From Cryomorphaceae bacterium ASP10-05a (GTDB lineage: Bacteria > Bacteroidota > Bacteroidia > Flavobacteriales_D > Sanyastnellaceae): 51,642 bases of DNA. How positions within the stretch are numbered: position 1 is the first letter of the stretch; each line of letters starts with the position of its first letter. A model generated the notes under the pieces. The model was not told the DNA's origin. It ran no database searches and saw only the letters and a program-made list of their open reading frames with translations. Position numbers and translations under genes: made by a program. The stretch is from NCBI GenBank assembly GCA_000981645.1, contig LAQC01000010.1, positions 31,471 through 83,112 on the forward strand, in the 5' to 3' direction. Below are positions 25,740-39,814 of this stretch, piece by piece.

Positions 25740-27659
25740 ATGAGAAGAATTTCAACGATACTAAGTATAGCCTTTGCGATAATCCTGCTTCCTTCCTGTG
25801 CTAATATGTACTTAAGTAAGGGAAAAGAAGATTTCGCAAATTTAAAATACATGAACTCTATCCAAAGCTTAGAGAGAAGTGTAGAAAAGAAGCCAAACAT
25901 TGAGGCTAGCACTTTGTTAGCTTTAGCTTACGCTGAAACTAATCAGCCGGTAGCGGCTATTTACGAATTTCAAAAAGTTAAAAATGATCCGGCTTTTGAT
26001 GACAACTTGAAACTCGCTTATGCCTCAGCGTTACTAAGTGCTAAAAAATACGATGAAGCCGAAGTCATCGCCAATGGAATTCTATCAAGAGACCCAGGAA
26101 ACCAAGTAGCACAAAGCGTTAAGATCTCGGCTAATCGGGTTGACAAAATGAAAAAAGACTCAAGTCTTTATCAACTAACTCCTTTTCACGTTACAGGAGT
26201 TAAAACTGCTATGTCTGTTTCTAAAACATCTACTGGTTATCTAATATCAGGTGAGGTCGATAACGCCAAGATCAAAGATAATTACACAGGCTTATCATTT
26301 CTTGATGTATTTGAAATGGATTCTCTCGGTAATACGAAAAAACTGCCATTCTCAGATTCTAAATATCATGACGCCATGGCTATTTTCTCCAAGGATGGTA
26401 ATACAGCATACTTTACCCGAAGTAATCAAACACGAACCAATAAGCTCGAATTTGATTCTAAAAACACTAGTAATCCCCAGCTCTATAAAAGCACAAAAAG
26501 TGGAACGAGCTGGTCAAAACCAGAAAAACTAGCTTTCAATAATGCCAGCTTTATATATGCTCATCCTGCTTTAACTTCAGATGACCAAACACTTTACTTT
26601 TCATCTAATAAAGACGGAGGTTCAGGAGGAATGGATTTATACATGACAGAATTAACTGCTGGTGTCTGGGGCGAACCTAAAAATTTAGGCCCTACTATCA
26701 ACAGTCAGGGCGATGACGCCTTTCCTACATTAAAAGATAATAATACATTATACTTTTCTTCTAATGGTCACCAGACTTTGGGTGGTTTAGATATACTTTT
26801 TTCAGAACTAAAAGACGATAACTGGTCTTCCCCTATCCAACTTAGCTATCCACTAAACTCTTCTATGGACGATTTTGGGATGGTATACATTGAAAAAGAC
26901 AAAGGGTTGTTAACTTCTGATAGAAGTGGCCTCGATGGCCTTTATAGCTTCGAGCAATTCTACCCTACACTAAGCATAGATGGCAATGTATTAGAAGCAG
27001 AAACTGGAGACCCAATTCCAAAAATTCAAATAACAATTAAAAATCTTACGGATAATACTACAGATATAATCTTATCTGATATGGATGGTAAGTTCACCTA
27101 TCAACTACTTCCTAATAAAAAATACGAAATTATAGCCGAAGACCTAAACGAAGACCAAATCTATTTTAACTCTAGTCAAAAAATATCGACTATGGGCTTA
27201 AGAGAGGATGAAACCTTTGATATAGATTTCAATTTAGAAAGGATAGTAATACCAAACGACCCAAACAACATAATACCCGGGGGAGACGGAACCTATCCCA
27301 TTCCTAACATCTACTGGAACTATAACGACTGGGAGGTTAGAGTTGATGCTCAGCCTTATTTGAACATGTTGTCCGATTTATTAAAGACTAACCCAAGCCT
27401 CAAAGTGGAAATTAGGTCTCACTGTGATTCAAGAGGTAGTGATAGCTTTAATAGAACACTTTCTAAAAAGAGGGCTAAGTCAGCAATGAACTATTTAATT
27501 TCAAACGGAATTGAGAGGAATAGACTTACTTCAAAAGGTATAGGAGAAAAAGAAATACTTAACAATTGCATAGATGGTGTGACCTGTTTCGAAGAACAGC
27601 ATCAAATAAATAGACGATCTGAATTTATTGTAATCGATAAATCTGGCAACAATAAGTAA
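25740..27659 (+). CDS. PorE-like lipoprotein: TPR, PD40 propeller, CRD, OmpA
   Basis: 639 residues with lipobox LLPSC (Cys20). TPR repeats span about residues 28-125 (ALAYAETNQPVAAIYEFQKV). A WD40-like/PD40 propeller spans about 200-395 (DQTLYFSSNKDGGSGGMDLY, NTLYFSSNGHQTLGGLDI). A carboxypeptidase-regulatory-like domain spans about 411-500 (IDGNVLEAETGDPIPKIQI). An OmpA peptidoglycan-binding domain spans about 524-637 (SHCDSRGSDSFNRTLSKKRA, NRRSEF). This is the order described for PorE of the Porphyromonas T9SS, which links PorP to peptidoglycan. As the last gene after an SprB-like adhesin and a PorP/SprF homologue, it probably anchors that dedicated exporter to the wall. Confidence 0.9.
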   Translation: MRRISTILSIAFAIILLPSCANMYLSKGKEDFANLKYMNSIQSLERSVEKKPNIEASTLLALAYAETNQPVAAIYEFQKVKNDPAFDDNLKLAYASALLSAKKYDEAEVIANGILSRDPGNQVAQSVKISANRVDKMKKDSSLYQLTPFHVTGVKTAMSVSKTSTGYLISGEVDNAKIKDNYTGLSFLDVFEMDSLGNTKKLPFSDSKYHDAMAIFSKDGNTAYFTRSNQTRTNKLEFDSKNTSNPQLYKSTKSGTSWSKPEKLAFNNASFIYAHPALTSDDQTLYFSSNKDGGSGGMDLYMTELTAGVWGEPKNLGPTINSQGDDAFPTLKDNNTLYFSSNGHQTLGGLDILFSELKDDNWSSPIQLSYPLNSSMDDFGMVYIEKDKGLLTSDRSGLDGLYSFEQFYPTLSIDGNVLEAETGDPIPKIQITIKNLTDNTTDIILSDMDGKFTYQLLPNKKYEIIAEDLNEDQIYFNSSQKISTMGLREDETFDIDFNLERIVIPNDPNNIIPGGDGTYPIPNIYWNYNDWEVRVDAQPYLNMLSDLLKTNPSLKVEIRSHCDSRGSDSFNRTLSKKRAKSAMNYLISNGIERNRLTSKGIGEKEILNNCIDGVTCFEEQHQINRRSEFIVIDKSGNNK

Positions 27660-27663
27660 TTGA

Positions 27664-29199
27664 TTAACCTGCATTCTCTAGAGATACCGCTTTAGAGAAT
27701 GACATGCTTTCAATTTTACTATTTAACCAAGACACGAAGTCAAAGTATTTGAGAACTATTTGATCTTCAGGCTCAGTAACCAGCTCAGTTAGTTGGCATT
27801 TAAACTCTGTAAACTTTGTAATAGTATTTTTAGATTTCGATTCTCTAATCAATTTCCTAAGATGGTCTATTACGAGCTTTTCTAACTCATAATCCCTCTG
27901 TCTACGCACCAAGTATCTCTGTGTACTTTTAGTGATGTATTCCAATAGGTCATAATTTTGAAGTTCAAAGTGAATGACAAGATTAAAAAGACGCGCATAG
28001 CTGAACAAATCCTTTCTTAGAGTGTTTTCATTGTCGTTTAACACTTTATTTATCCAAAACAACGCTTTACTATACTCTCCTGTACCAAAATACGTATATG
28101 CTATGTGGTAGTAAAGTTCTAATAGCTGCTCCTTTCGTAGACGGTTTTCTAAGCTCTCTAACTTGTCCAAAACACCATGCTCTACTACGTCTAATGCTTT
28201 TGAGAAACTCCCACATCTGGACAACAGTTGAAGCTCTGAAATAGTAGTCGTTTTAAACACATTTACTTGGATGTCTATGCTTTTAAACCCACTCTGATTT
28301 GTTAATCCTTTTAAATCATCAATAAACCGCCAAGCGTCATCATATAACCCCAAATCTATATGACTTCCAATAATGTTAGACAACGTCTTCACATACCTTT
28401 TTGCCAGATCAGTCTTTAATTTAGGTCGTTCATCTAGGATCTCTTTAACCCTATTAAATTTAAGTAAAGCAACATCCGTTCTCGAGTTAGCCATAGCACA
28501 GAACCCCTGAGTATAATAACAAATAGTCGCTGCTCGATCAGATAAGGCCGTATTCTTTCCCTTGATAAGAGGATGATCTTCTATCTCCTTTACTATTCTA
28601 ATATCTTCTGCATTCCTACTAAACCCCTCACTTCTGAATACATAATTAATCTTAGAATACAAAACATGATATTCTGCTAAATTCTGGAGTTTAGCAATCA
28701 CATCTTGCTCCTCTTCAATTAATTTATCCAAATCCATATTAAATTGTCCATCTTCAAAAGCTTCTTCAAGAAGTAATTTCTCCCAGCTAATCAGTTCAAA
28801 TAAGAAGTAGAACTTCTCATTCTCAATTGCTTGCTTTTTAGCTCTAATTAAAAACTTATTGCACTCTTTAAATAAGGCTTTTTTGTATAAAATCTCTACA
28901 TTCTTTATTTCCTGTTTAAGTACAGAATTAATAGAATTATCGCTGTGATAGTTTCTTAGACTCTTAAGAATAAGTTTATACAGATGGTTCTTTTCAGAAG
29001 GAAAGTGACTCACAAAAGTCTCTTTCTTAAAGGCTAATTTTAAACCAGCTTCATTATAAACCGCCTGCTTTTCTATGGCATCAAATATCTTTAGATAATT
29101 TTTATCTCCGGTTTGGAGCGAGCTGGAAAGCTTAAAGAATCTCTTCTCACTTTTGGACAAAGACTTTATTAGCTCAAATAATTCAGTAGACGGCTTCAT
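27664..29199 (-). CDS. Conserved Bacteroidota helical-repeat protein, unknown function
   Basis: 511 residues, no signal peptide, almost entirely helical, Lys/Glu/Leu-rich with TPR-like spacing (for example LLELYYHIAYTYFGTGEYSKALFWINKVL). It opens with ELFELIKSLSKSEKRFFKL, an N-terminus shared by a family of Bacteroidota proteins of similar length that has no assigned role, as far as I recall. It is probably a cytoplasmic alpha-solenoid scaffold. It is convergent with the PorE-like gene (four bases between stops) and divergent from the M1 peptidase across a 149-base gap with inverted repeats. It is not part of the adhesin operon. Confidence 0.78.
   Translation of the reverse strand: MKPSTELFELIKSLSKSEKRFFKLSSSLQTGDKNYLKIFDAIEKQAVYNEAGLKLAFKKETFVSHFPSEKNHLYKLILKSLRNYHSDNSINSVLKQEIKNVEILYKKALFKECNKFLIRAKKQAIENEKFYFLFELISWEKLLLEEAFEDGQFNMDLDKLIEEEQDVIAKLQNLAEYHVLYSKINYVFRSEGFSRNAEDIRIVKEIEDHPLIKGKNTALSDRAATICYYTQGFCAMANSRTDVALLKFNRVKEILDERPKLKTDLAKRYVKTLSNIIGSHIDLGLYDDAWRFIDDLKGLTNQSGFKSIDIQVNVFKTTTISELQLLSRCGSFSKALDVVEHGVLDKLESLENRLRKEQLLELYYHIAYTYFGTGEYSKALFWINKVLNDNENTLRKDLFSYARLFNLVIHFELQNYDLLEYITKSTQRYLVRRQRDYELEKLVIDHLRKLIRESKSKNTITKFTEFKCQLTELVTEPEDQIVLKYFDFVSWLNSKIESMSFSKAVSLENAG
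27672..27701. repeat. Inverted repeat at convergent gene ends
   Basis: CATTCTCTA and its exact reverse complement TAGAGAATG are separated by 12 bases. They lie in the last codons of the 511-residue gene and just after the PorE-like stop. This could form a transcript-end hairpin for the adhesin operon, but there is no T-run directly behind it. Confidence 0.35.
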
Positions 29200-29262
29200 T
29201 TATATGTTTTATCGCGATTACTATCGCATGTGATACACCTTGGTTTCCTAAAACCCTACATA

Positions 29263-29312
29263 AACTATTAATTGCTAACTATCAGTGATTTATAGTTTTT
29301 ATTATTATAGTT
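29263..29312. promoter_or_regulatory. Paired inverted repeats between divergent genes
   Basis: AACTAT occurs at 29263 and 29277, and its reverse complement ATAGTT at 29292 and 29307. The spacing is 14, 15 and 15 bases, giving a near-symmetric nested palindrome between the helical-repeat gene and the M1 peptidase. It could be a regulator site. The region is very AT-rich, so chance is possible. Confidence 0.25.
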
Positions 29313-29348
29313 CCAATTACCAAACATTCTTCTGGCTAACTTTCTGAA

Positions 29349-34157
<4,809 letters not shown>

Positions 34158-34164
34158 TAGTGTG

Positions 34165-34194
34165 CAAAGAAACTAGTTGTGCTTGACATACAAA
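34165..34194 (-). promoter_or_regulatory. Candidate carA-eno promoter TTTG-N18-TTTCTTTG
   Basis: On the minus strand TTTG (34194-34191) precedes TTTCTTTG (34172-34165) by 18 bases, a 7 of 8 match to TAnnTTTG. The carA ATG begins seven bases further on. The TTTG overlaps the end of the rplQ terminator T-run, giving a compact terminator-promoter junction and a near-leaderless transcript. Confidence 0.45.
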
Positions 34195-34234
34195 AAAAAA
34201 GAGGAACAAACATTTAAACGTTTATTCCTCTTTT
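34192..34234 (-). terminator. Terminator of the ribosomal protein cluster
   Basis: On the minus strand an 11-bp stem GAGGAATAAAC/GTTTGTTCCTC (one U-G pair, loop of eight) is followed by nine T. A-rich flanks make it usable in both directions. It lies just after the rplQ stop and separates the ribosomal operon from carA-eno. Confidence 0.9.
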
Positions 34235-34255
34235 ATCAAATTTTATAAAATAAAA

Positions 34256-34813
34256 CTAAGCTTTCTCTTCTTCCTTATTATCAGAATCGTCCTTAATTTC
34301 ACTAGCAGAATCTTTTATTTGCTCTGCCTTTGGCGCTACTGATTCGGAAGTATCATCAACTACTTCAGAACCTTCACCTTCAACTGCACTTTTCTTCTTC
34401 GCCCCGCCTCTTCTACTCCTCTTTTTCTTCGCTCCAGCATCCGCTCCGTAGATCTCATTAAAGTCTACTAACTCAATCATGCACATCTCTGCAGCATCTC
34501 CCTGTCTAAAACCAGTCTTAATGATTCTCGTATAACCGCCTGGTCTTTCAGCAATTTTAGGAGCAACCTCTCTGAATAATTCCGAAACAGCATACTTATC
34601 TTTCAAGTAACTGAATACAGTTCTTCTTGAGTGAGTGCTATCATCCTTAGATTTTGTAATTAGAGGTTCCACATACACTCTTAAAGCTTTTGCTTTAGCT
34701 ACTGTAGTATTAATTCTCTTGTGCTCTATTAAAGAGCAGGCCATATTAGAAAGCAATGCTGATCTATGCGCCTTTTTTCTTCCTAAGTGATTAAATTTCT
34801 TCCCGTGTCTCAT
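34256..34813 (-). CDS. rplQ: 50S ribosomal protein L17 with acidic/basic tail
   Basis: The L17 core occupies residues 1-120 ([54 protein letters not shown]). Beyond it the protein continues to 185 residues: a basic [14 protein letters not shown] segment followed by a Glu/Asp/Ser-rich tail ending NKEEEKA. L17 in E. coli is about 127 residues, and Bacteroidota L17 proteins are commonly extended. The tail is probably disordered and exposed near the exit-tunnel side of the 50S subunit. It is the last gene of the alpha operon, before the terminator at 34192-34234. Confidence 0.97.
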   Translation of the reverse strand: MRHGKKFNHLGRKKAHRSALLSNMACSLIEHKRINTTVAKAKALRVYVEPLITKSKDDSTHSRRTVFSYLKDKYAVSELFREVAPKIAERPGGYTRIIKTGFRQGDAAEMCMIELVDFNEIYGADAGAKKKRSRRGGAKKKSAVEGEGSEVVDDTSESVAPKAEQIKDSASEIKDDSDNKEEEKA

Positions 34814-34844
34814 GTTGTATGTATTAAGAGGGCTCTAAATATTC

Positions 34845-35837
34845 TTATTCCTTATCTAGCTTGTATTTCGAAACATTCATTCCAAAAGACAATCCTTTAT
34901 TATCTACTAAGTCTTCTAACTCAGTTAATGACTTTTTACCGAAATTTCTAAACTTCAATAAATCATTCTTATTATAAGACACCAACTCTCCAAGAGTGTC
35001 AATATCTGCAGCCTTCAGACAATTCAATGCTCTTACTGAAAGATCCATATCAACTAATCTAGTTTTCAGTAATTGTCTCATGTGCAATGACGACTCATCA
35101 AACTCCTCAGTTGCAGCCTTCTCTTCACTTTCCAATGTTATTCTTTCATCTGAGAACAACATAAAATGATGAATTAAAATTTTTGCAGCCTCTTGCAAAG
35201 CATCTTTCGGTGAAATAGAACCATCACCATCAATCGTGATAACTAATTTTTCATAATCAGTTTTCTGTTCTACTCTATAATTTTCCGTTTTGTACTGTAC
35301 GTTTCTTATTGGCGTGAAAATTGAATCAATAAAAATTGTTCCTAATGGAGCATTACTATATTTATTTTCATCCGCTGGTCTATAACCTCGACCCTTACCG
35401 ATGGTCATTTCTATGTTCAATTTAACATTCTTTTCTAAAGAACATACAACCAAATCCGGGTTCAATACCTGAAAAGCCGAAGTGAAATTACCAATATCTC
35501 CAGCACTAAATTTATCTTGACCACTAATAGAGATATTAACCGTTTCCTCGTTACTACCCTCTATTTGTTGTTTAAATCTAACTTGCTTTAAGTTCAATAC
35601 AATCTCAGTAACATCCTCCACAATACCTTTAACTGTAGAAAACTCGTGATCTGCTCCTTCTATCTTAATAGAAGTAATAGCAAACCCCTCTAATGAAGAG
35701 AGTAAAATCCTTCTCAATGCATTACCAACTGTTATACCAAACCCAGGTTCTAACGGTCTGAACTCAAACTGACCATGAAAGTCATCTGAATCAATCATTA
35801 TTACTTTATCAGGCTTTTGGAAATCTAAAACTGCCAT
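34845..35837 (-). CDS. rpoA: RNA polymerase alpha subunit
   Basis: The assembly platform of RNA polymerase. The alpha-NTD has [21 protein letters not shown] for dimerisation and beta/beta' contact. A Glu-rich linker near residues 240-255 leads to the alpha-CTD, about 258-325, with [20 protein letters not shown] and the helix-hairpin-helix [16 protein letters not shown] that binds UP-element DNA and activators. The length of 330 residues is normal. It sits between rpsD and rplQ, as in most bacteria. Confidence 0.99.
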   Translation of the reverse strand: MAVLDFQKPDKVIMIDSDDFHGQFEFRPLEPGFGITVGNALRRILLSSLEGFAITSIKIEGADHEFSTVKGIVEDVTEIVLNLKQVRFKQQIEGSNEETVNISISGQDKFSAGDIGNFTSAFQVLNPDLVVCSLEKNVKLNIEMTIGKGRGYRPADENKYSNAPLGTIFIDSIFTPIRNVQYKTENYRVEQKTDYEKLVITIDGDGSISPKDALQEAAKILIHHFMLFSDERITLESEEKAATEEFDESSLHMRQLLKTRLVDMDLSVRALNCLKAADIDTLGELVSYNKNDLLKFRNFGKKSLTELEDLVDNKGLSFGMNVSKYKLDKE

Positions 35838-35861
35838 ACTTAGTTATTATCGAGTTATTAA

Positions 35862-36470
35862 TTATTTAGAGTAAAGCTCTACTATAAGCTGCACATTAAT
35901 GTTTTCTGGAATTTGTTCCATGTGTGGAATTGTAATGAAAGTTCCTCTCATATCATTCCCATTCCAATCAACCCATTCATGTTGCGCACTAGAATTAGCT
36001 GCCAAAGAGGCTGTTATAGCCAGAAGTGATTTAGACTTTTCTCTTACACCCACAACATCTCCTGGTTTTAACTGGAACGAAGGAATATTTACTAATTCAC
36101 CATTAACCGTAATGTGTCTATGACCTACTAGCTGTCTAGCTCCTCTCCTAGTGTTTGACAGACCTAGTCTGTAAACCGTATTATCTAATCTTGATTCACA
36201 CAACTGAAGAAGAATTTCTCCCGTTATACCAGTCTTTGAAGATGCCTTTTTAAACAAATTAGAAAACTGCTTTTCTAAAATCCCATACGTATACTTTGCC
36301 TTTTGCTTTTCTAACAATTGCACAGCATACTCTGACTGCTTATTTCTTCTCTTATTTGGTCCGTGAACCCCGGGAGGATAATTTCTCTTTTCTAAAGCCT
36401 TATCTGGCCCAAAAATAGGTTCCTTAAACCTTCTCGCAATTTTTGACGTTGGTCCTGTATATCTTGCCAT
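35862..36470 (-). CDS. rpsD: 30S ribosomal protein S4
   Basis: A primary 16S rRNA 5'-domain binder and translation-fidelity protein. 202 residues with N-terminal [22 protein letters not shown] and the S4 RNA-binding domain [33 protein letters not shown]. The N-terminal zinc-binding cysteine cluster found in some S4 proteins is absent (Cys-free form). In many bacteria S4 autoregulates the alpha operon; no such RNA structure was identified here. Confidence 0.98.
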   Translation of the reverse strand: MARYTGPTSKIARRFKEPIFGPDKALEKRNYPPGVHGPNKRRNKQSEYAVQLLEKQKAKYTYGILEKQFSNLFKKASSKTGITGEILLQLCESRLDNTVYRLGLSNTRRGARQLVGHRHITVNGELVNIPSFQLKPGDVVGVREKSKSLLAITASLAANSSAQHEWVDWNGNDMRGTFITIPHMEQIPENINVQLIVELYSK

Positions 36471-36488
36471 TTCAAATAATTTCTTCTG

Positions 36489-36875
36489 TTAAACTCTTCT
36501 TCTTTTAGGTGGTCTACATCCATTGTGTGGCATAGGTGTAACATCGATTATCTCAGTTACTTCAATGCCATTATTATGCATAGTTCTTATGGCAGATTCT
36601 CTACCCTGACCTGGACCTTTAATGTAAGCTTTCACTTTCCTTAGTCCTAACTCATGGGCTTCTTTTGCACAATTCTCAGCTGCCAATTGAGCAGCGTACG
36701 GAGTGTTCTTTTTCGAACCTCTGAAACCCATTTTCCCTGCAGAAGACCAAGCTATAACTTGTCCTTGAGCATTAGTTAAAGATATTATGATGTTGTTAAA
36801 ACTTGCTCTTATGTGAGCTTGCCCAACAGCTTCTACTTTAACTTTCTTTTTCTTTTTCGCGTTTGATTTAGCCAT
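36489..36875 (-). CDS. rpsK: 30S ribosomal protein S11
   Basis: A platform protein close to the P/E-site codons. 128 residues: a Lys-rich N-terminus, then the core [11 protein letters not shown]-like motif ([27 protein letters not shown]), [18 protein letters not shown], and the conserved C-terminus [18 protein letters not shown]. It lies between rpsM and rpsD. Confidence 0.98.
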   Translation of the reverse strand: MAKSNAKKKKKVKVEAVGQAHIRASFNNIIISLTNAQGQVIAWSSAGKMGFRGSKKNTPYAAQLAAENCAKEAHELGLRKVKAYIKGPGQGRESAIRTMHNNGIEVTEIIDVTPMPHNGCRPPKRRRV

Positions 36876-36900
36876 GATCCAACGATTTAATCGTTATCTA

Positions 36901-37278
36901 TTATTTGGTAGCTTTTTTCTTATTAGCTACAGTTTTTCTTTTACCTTTTCTAGTTCTTGAGTTATTTTTAGTACGTTGACCTCTCAACGGTAAACCAGAA
37001 CGATGTCTAATCCCTCGATTGCATCCAATATCCATCAAACGTTTGATGTTCATTTGAACCTCTGATCTTAGAGCACCCTCTACTTTAAATTCCTCAGTAA
37101 CTATTGATCTAATTTTACCTAGTTCCTCGTCATCCCATTCATCAACTTTTTTATCAGCACTTACTTCAGCTTTTTCAAGTATTTGAACCGCTCTAGTACT
37201 ACCAATTCCGTAGATGTATGTCAGACTAATTACCCCTCTCTTATTCTTAGGGATATCTATCCCTGCTATTCTAGCCAT
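36901..37278 (-). CDS. rpsM: 30S ribosomal protein S13
   Basis: A head protein contacting the P-site tRNA and forming bridges to the 50S subunit. 125 residues with [20 protein letters not shown], a helix-two-turn-helix ([14 protein letters not shown]) and the signature [21 protein letters not shown]. The basic tail [15 protein letters not shown] reaches towards the P site. It follows rpmJ. Confidence 0.98.
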   Translation of the reverse strand: MARIAGIDIPKNKRGVISLTYIYGIGSTRAVQILEKAEVSADKKVDEWDDEELGKIRSIVTEEFKVEGALRSEVQMNIKRLMDIGCNRGIRHRSGLPLRGQRTKNNSRTRKGKRKTVANKKKATK

Positions 37279-37299
37279 GTTCTTTTCTTTTAATAATTA

Positions 37300-37416
37300 T
37301 TACCCCTGACGTTGCTTGAACCTAGGATTCTTTTTATTAATTACGTACAATCTGCCTTTTCTTTTTACAATTTTACAATCTGCAGATCTCTTCTTTATGG
37401 ATGCTCTTACCTTCAT
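37300..37416 (-). CDS. rpmJ: 50S ribosomal protein L36, zinc-free form
   Basis: Found by translating the gap between infA and rps[21 protein letters not shown] continuing [18 protein letters not shown], 38 residues, stop TAA. L36 normally uses three Cys and one His to bind zinc. Here only one Cys (residue 14) remains and the others read Ser/Arg, Asn and Phe positions, so this is the C-minus version. It sits in the usual infA-rpmJ-rpsM order. Confidence 0.97.
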   Translation of the reverse strand: MKVRASIKKRSADCKIVKRKGRLYVINKKNPRFKQRQG

Positions 37417-37421
37417 CTTTC

Positions 37422-37640
37422 CTATTTATATCTAAACGTGATACGACCTTTTGTTAAGTCATAAGGCGACATTGCCAATTTAACTTTATCTCCTGGTAAT
37501 ATTTTAATATAGTACATTCTCATCTTCCCAGAAATATGTGCCAATATTACATGACCGTTTTCCAATTCAACTCTAAAACGAGCATTGGACAGGGCTTCTA
37601 TTATTGTACCATCCTGTTCTATCGAGGCCTGTTTTGCCAT
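37422..37640 (-). CDS. infA: Translation initiation factor IF-1
   Basis: Binds the 30S A site during initiation together with IF-2 and IF-3. 72 residues with the OB fold: [43 protein letters not shown] (start of that stretch [19 protein letters not shown]) and the ending [12 protein letters not shown]. It starts six bases after the map stop and is followed five bases later by rpmJ. Confidence 0.98.
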   Translation of the reverse strand: MAKQASIEQDGTIIEALSNARFRVELENGHVILAHISGKMRMYYIKILPGDKVKLAMSPYDLTKGRITFRYK

Positions 37641-37646
37641 GTACTT

Positions 37647-38429
37647 TTAGTTTGTTTTTAAAACCTCTTCTATATATTCAAACGTGGATAAAACTTCAGC
37701 CTTTCCTTTTCTAACAACAATATCGTGCTCAAAATGAGCTGATACTTTTCCGTCTGAAGTTACTATTGTCCATCCATCTTCCTTCTGTCTAACTGCCTTT
37801 CCTCCTAAATTAATCATAGGCTCTATTGCTAAAACCATTCCTTCTTTTAAAAGAGGACCATTACCCTTTCTACCATAATTAGGTACTTCAGGGGCCTCAT
37901 GTAAGTCTGTCCCTAATCCGTGACCTACCAATTCTCTTACAACCCCATACCCAAATGACTCCGAATACGACTGGACTGCAAAACCAATATCCCCTATTCT
38001 ATTCCCTGCTACTGCAGCTTCTATTGCGAGATTTAAAGATTCTTTAGTTCGTTTTAATAAACTCGCTACATCTTCATCAATATCTCCTACAGCAAAAGTA
38101 TAAGCACTATCACCCCAGTAACCATTTTTATAAACCCCACAATCCACAGAAACAATATCTCCATTTTGTAATGGCTCCTTAGTAGGCACTCCATGAACTA
38201 CAGCTTCGTTAACTGAAGTACACAATGAGCCAGGAAAATCATTATACCCCTTAAACCCGGGAACCGCATTATGACTTCTTATAAACTCTTCAGCTATAGA
38301 ATCTAACTCTAAGGTTGTTACCCCAGGTTTAATATTCTTAGCAACCTCTGCTAAAGTTTTCCCAACAAGTAAAGAACTCTCTCTTATTAGCTCAATCTCC
38401 TCTTCCGTTCTATAATTTATTTTTCTCAT
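37647..38429 (-). CDS. map: Methionine aminopeptidase type I
   Basis: Removes N-terminal Met from nascent proteins. The ATG at 38427-38429 (MRKINYRTEEEIELIRESS) is preferred over an in-frame TTG two codons upstream. The metal ligands are all visible: Asp in VDCGVYKNGYWGDSAYTF (two), His in VGHGLGTDLHEAP, Glu in AIEPMI, and Glu in HFEHDIVV. About 260 residues, type Ia without a zinc-finger extension. It lies between secY and infA, a frequent arrangement in the spc/alpha junction. Confidence 0.97.
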   Translation of the reverse strand: MRKINYRTEEEIELIRESSLLVGKTLAEVAKNIKPGVTTLELDSIAEEFIRSHNAVPGFKGYNDFPGSLCTSVNEAVVHGVPTKEPLQNGDIVSVDCGVYKNGYWGDSAYTFAVGDIDEDVASLLKRTKESLNLAIEAAVAGNRIGDIGFAVQSYSESFGYGVVRELVGHGLGTDLHEAPEVPNYGRKGNGPLLKEGMVLAIEPMINLGGKAVRQKEDGWTIVTSDGKVSAHFEHDIVVRKGKAEVLSTFEYIEEVLKTN

Positions 38430-38453
38430 TTCCAAAAGGAGTGCAAAAATACA

Positions 38454-39800
38454 CTATCCAGTAATACCACTAACAGGCATCCCTGTTCTTCCTTTTAATG
38501 TTCCACTTTGCATTAAACCGTCATAATGTCTTGACAATAGGTGACTTTCGATTTGTTGCAGTGTATCAAGAATTACACCAACCATAATCAACAATGATGT
38601 CCCCCCAAAAAATATGGCGAAATTTTGCGAATTTGTAAGTCCTAAATTCTCCTTAGCTACAATTGCTGGCATAACAGCAATTAAGGCTAAAAACACTGAT
38701 CCAGGCAATGTGATCCTACTTAATATCTCATCCAAATACTCGGCTGTAGGTCTTCCAGGTTTAATCCCCGGAACGAAACTGCCATTCCTCTTCATGTCGT
38801 CACTAATCTGGTTAACATTGACTGTTATTGCAGTGTAGAAATAAGTGAAGATTATAATCATCAATGCGAAAATCACATTGTACCAGATTCCGTTAAAATT
38901 ACTTAGCGATGCTATCCATTCAGACCCTTGGAAAAACTCACTTTGTGACATATAAAGCGGAACAAACATAATAGCTTGAGCAAAAATTATTGGCATTACA
39001 CCTGAAGAGTTAACCTTTAACGGAATAAAACTTCTTGCCTGCTCTCCTTTAGGTAGTTCTCCTGAAGCAAAGTTACTTTTCGCAAAATGAACTGGTACAC
39101 GCCTTACAGCTTGCACTAAAGCGACACTTGCTACAATTATTAAAAAGAATGCTGCAATTTCTACGAGGAAGAAGAAAGGATTTCCTGCTCCCCATTCCTC
39201 TAGTATAGCTCTTGGAAAACCTGCAATTATCCCTATCATTATAATTATAGAAATACCATTTCCAATACCTTTATCGGTAATTTTTTCACCCAACCACATA
39301 ATGAATAAAGTACAACAGGTCAGAATAGTTACGGACGAAAACCACCAAAATGGACCTTCATTAGGAACCGCACCTTGAACTGACGTTACAGATGAAGCCA
39401 AATAACCTGGAGCTTGAACTAGAGTTATAGCTATAGTCAGGAATCTCGTATACTGATTCAATTTCTTTCTACCACTTTCACCCTCTTTCTGCATTTTCTG
39501 AACAGCAGGCACAGCAATACCCATTAACTGCATGATTATTGACGCCGATATATATGGCATTATTCCCAACGCAAAGATTGAAGCTCTAGAAAAAGCACCA
39601 CCTGAAAAAAGATTTAGAAGGTCTCCTAAACCACCACCGCCATTAACGGAAGCACTATCCAAAGCACTACTGTCAACTCCCGGTATAATTATAAAAGAAC
39701 CTATTCTATAAATCAGGACTAGTCCTAACGTAAATAAAATCTTCTTTTTTAACTCTTCAATGGACCAGATGTCCTTTATCTTTTGAAAGAAACCCTTCAT
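38454..39800 (-). CDS. secY: Protein translocase subunit SecY
   Basis: The pore-forming membrane subunit of the Sec translocon, which feeds the periplasmic, outer-membrane and T9SS substrates seen elsewhere in the window. 448 residues, ten hydrophobic segments. The first begins KKILFTLGLVLIYRIGSFI. Also visible are the plug-region sequence GGGGLGDLLNLFSGGAFSRA, the FALGIMPYISASIIMQL segment and the cytoplasmic loop ending FVPGIKPGRPT. It follows rplO, as usual in the spc operon. Confidence 0.98.
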   Translation of the reverse strand: MKGFFQKIKDIWSIEELKKKILFTLGLVLIYRIGSFIIIPGVDSSALDSASVNGGGGLGDLLNLFSGGAFSRASIFALGIMPYISASIIMQLMGIAVPAVQKMQKEGESGRKKLNQYTRFLTIAITLVQAPGYLASSVTSVQGAVPNEGPFWWFSSVTILTCCTLFIMWLGEKITDKGIGNGISIIIMIGIIAGFPRAILEEWGAGNPFFFLVEIAAFFLIIVASVALVQAVRRVPVHFAKSNFASGELPKGEQARSFIPLKVNSSGVMPIIFAQAIMFVPLYMSQSEFFQGSEWIASLSNFNGIWYNVIFALMIIIFTYFYTAITVNVNQISDDMKRNGSFVPGIKPGRPTAEYLDEILSRITLPGSVFLALIAVMPAIVAKENLGLTNSQNFAIFFGGTSLLIMVGVILDTLQQIESHLLSRHYDGLMQSGTLKGRTGMPVSGITG

Positions 39801-39814
39801 AAAATGCTAATTTT

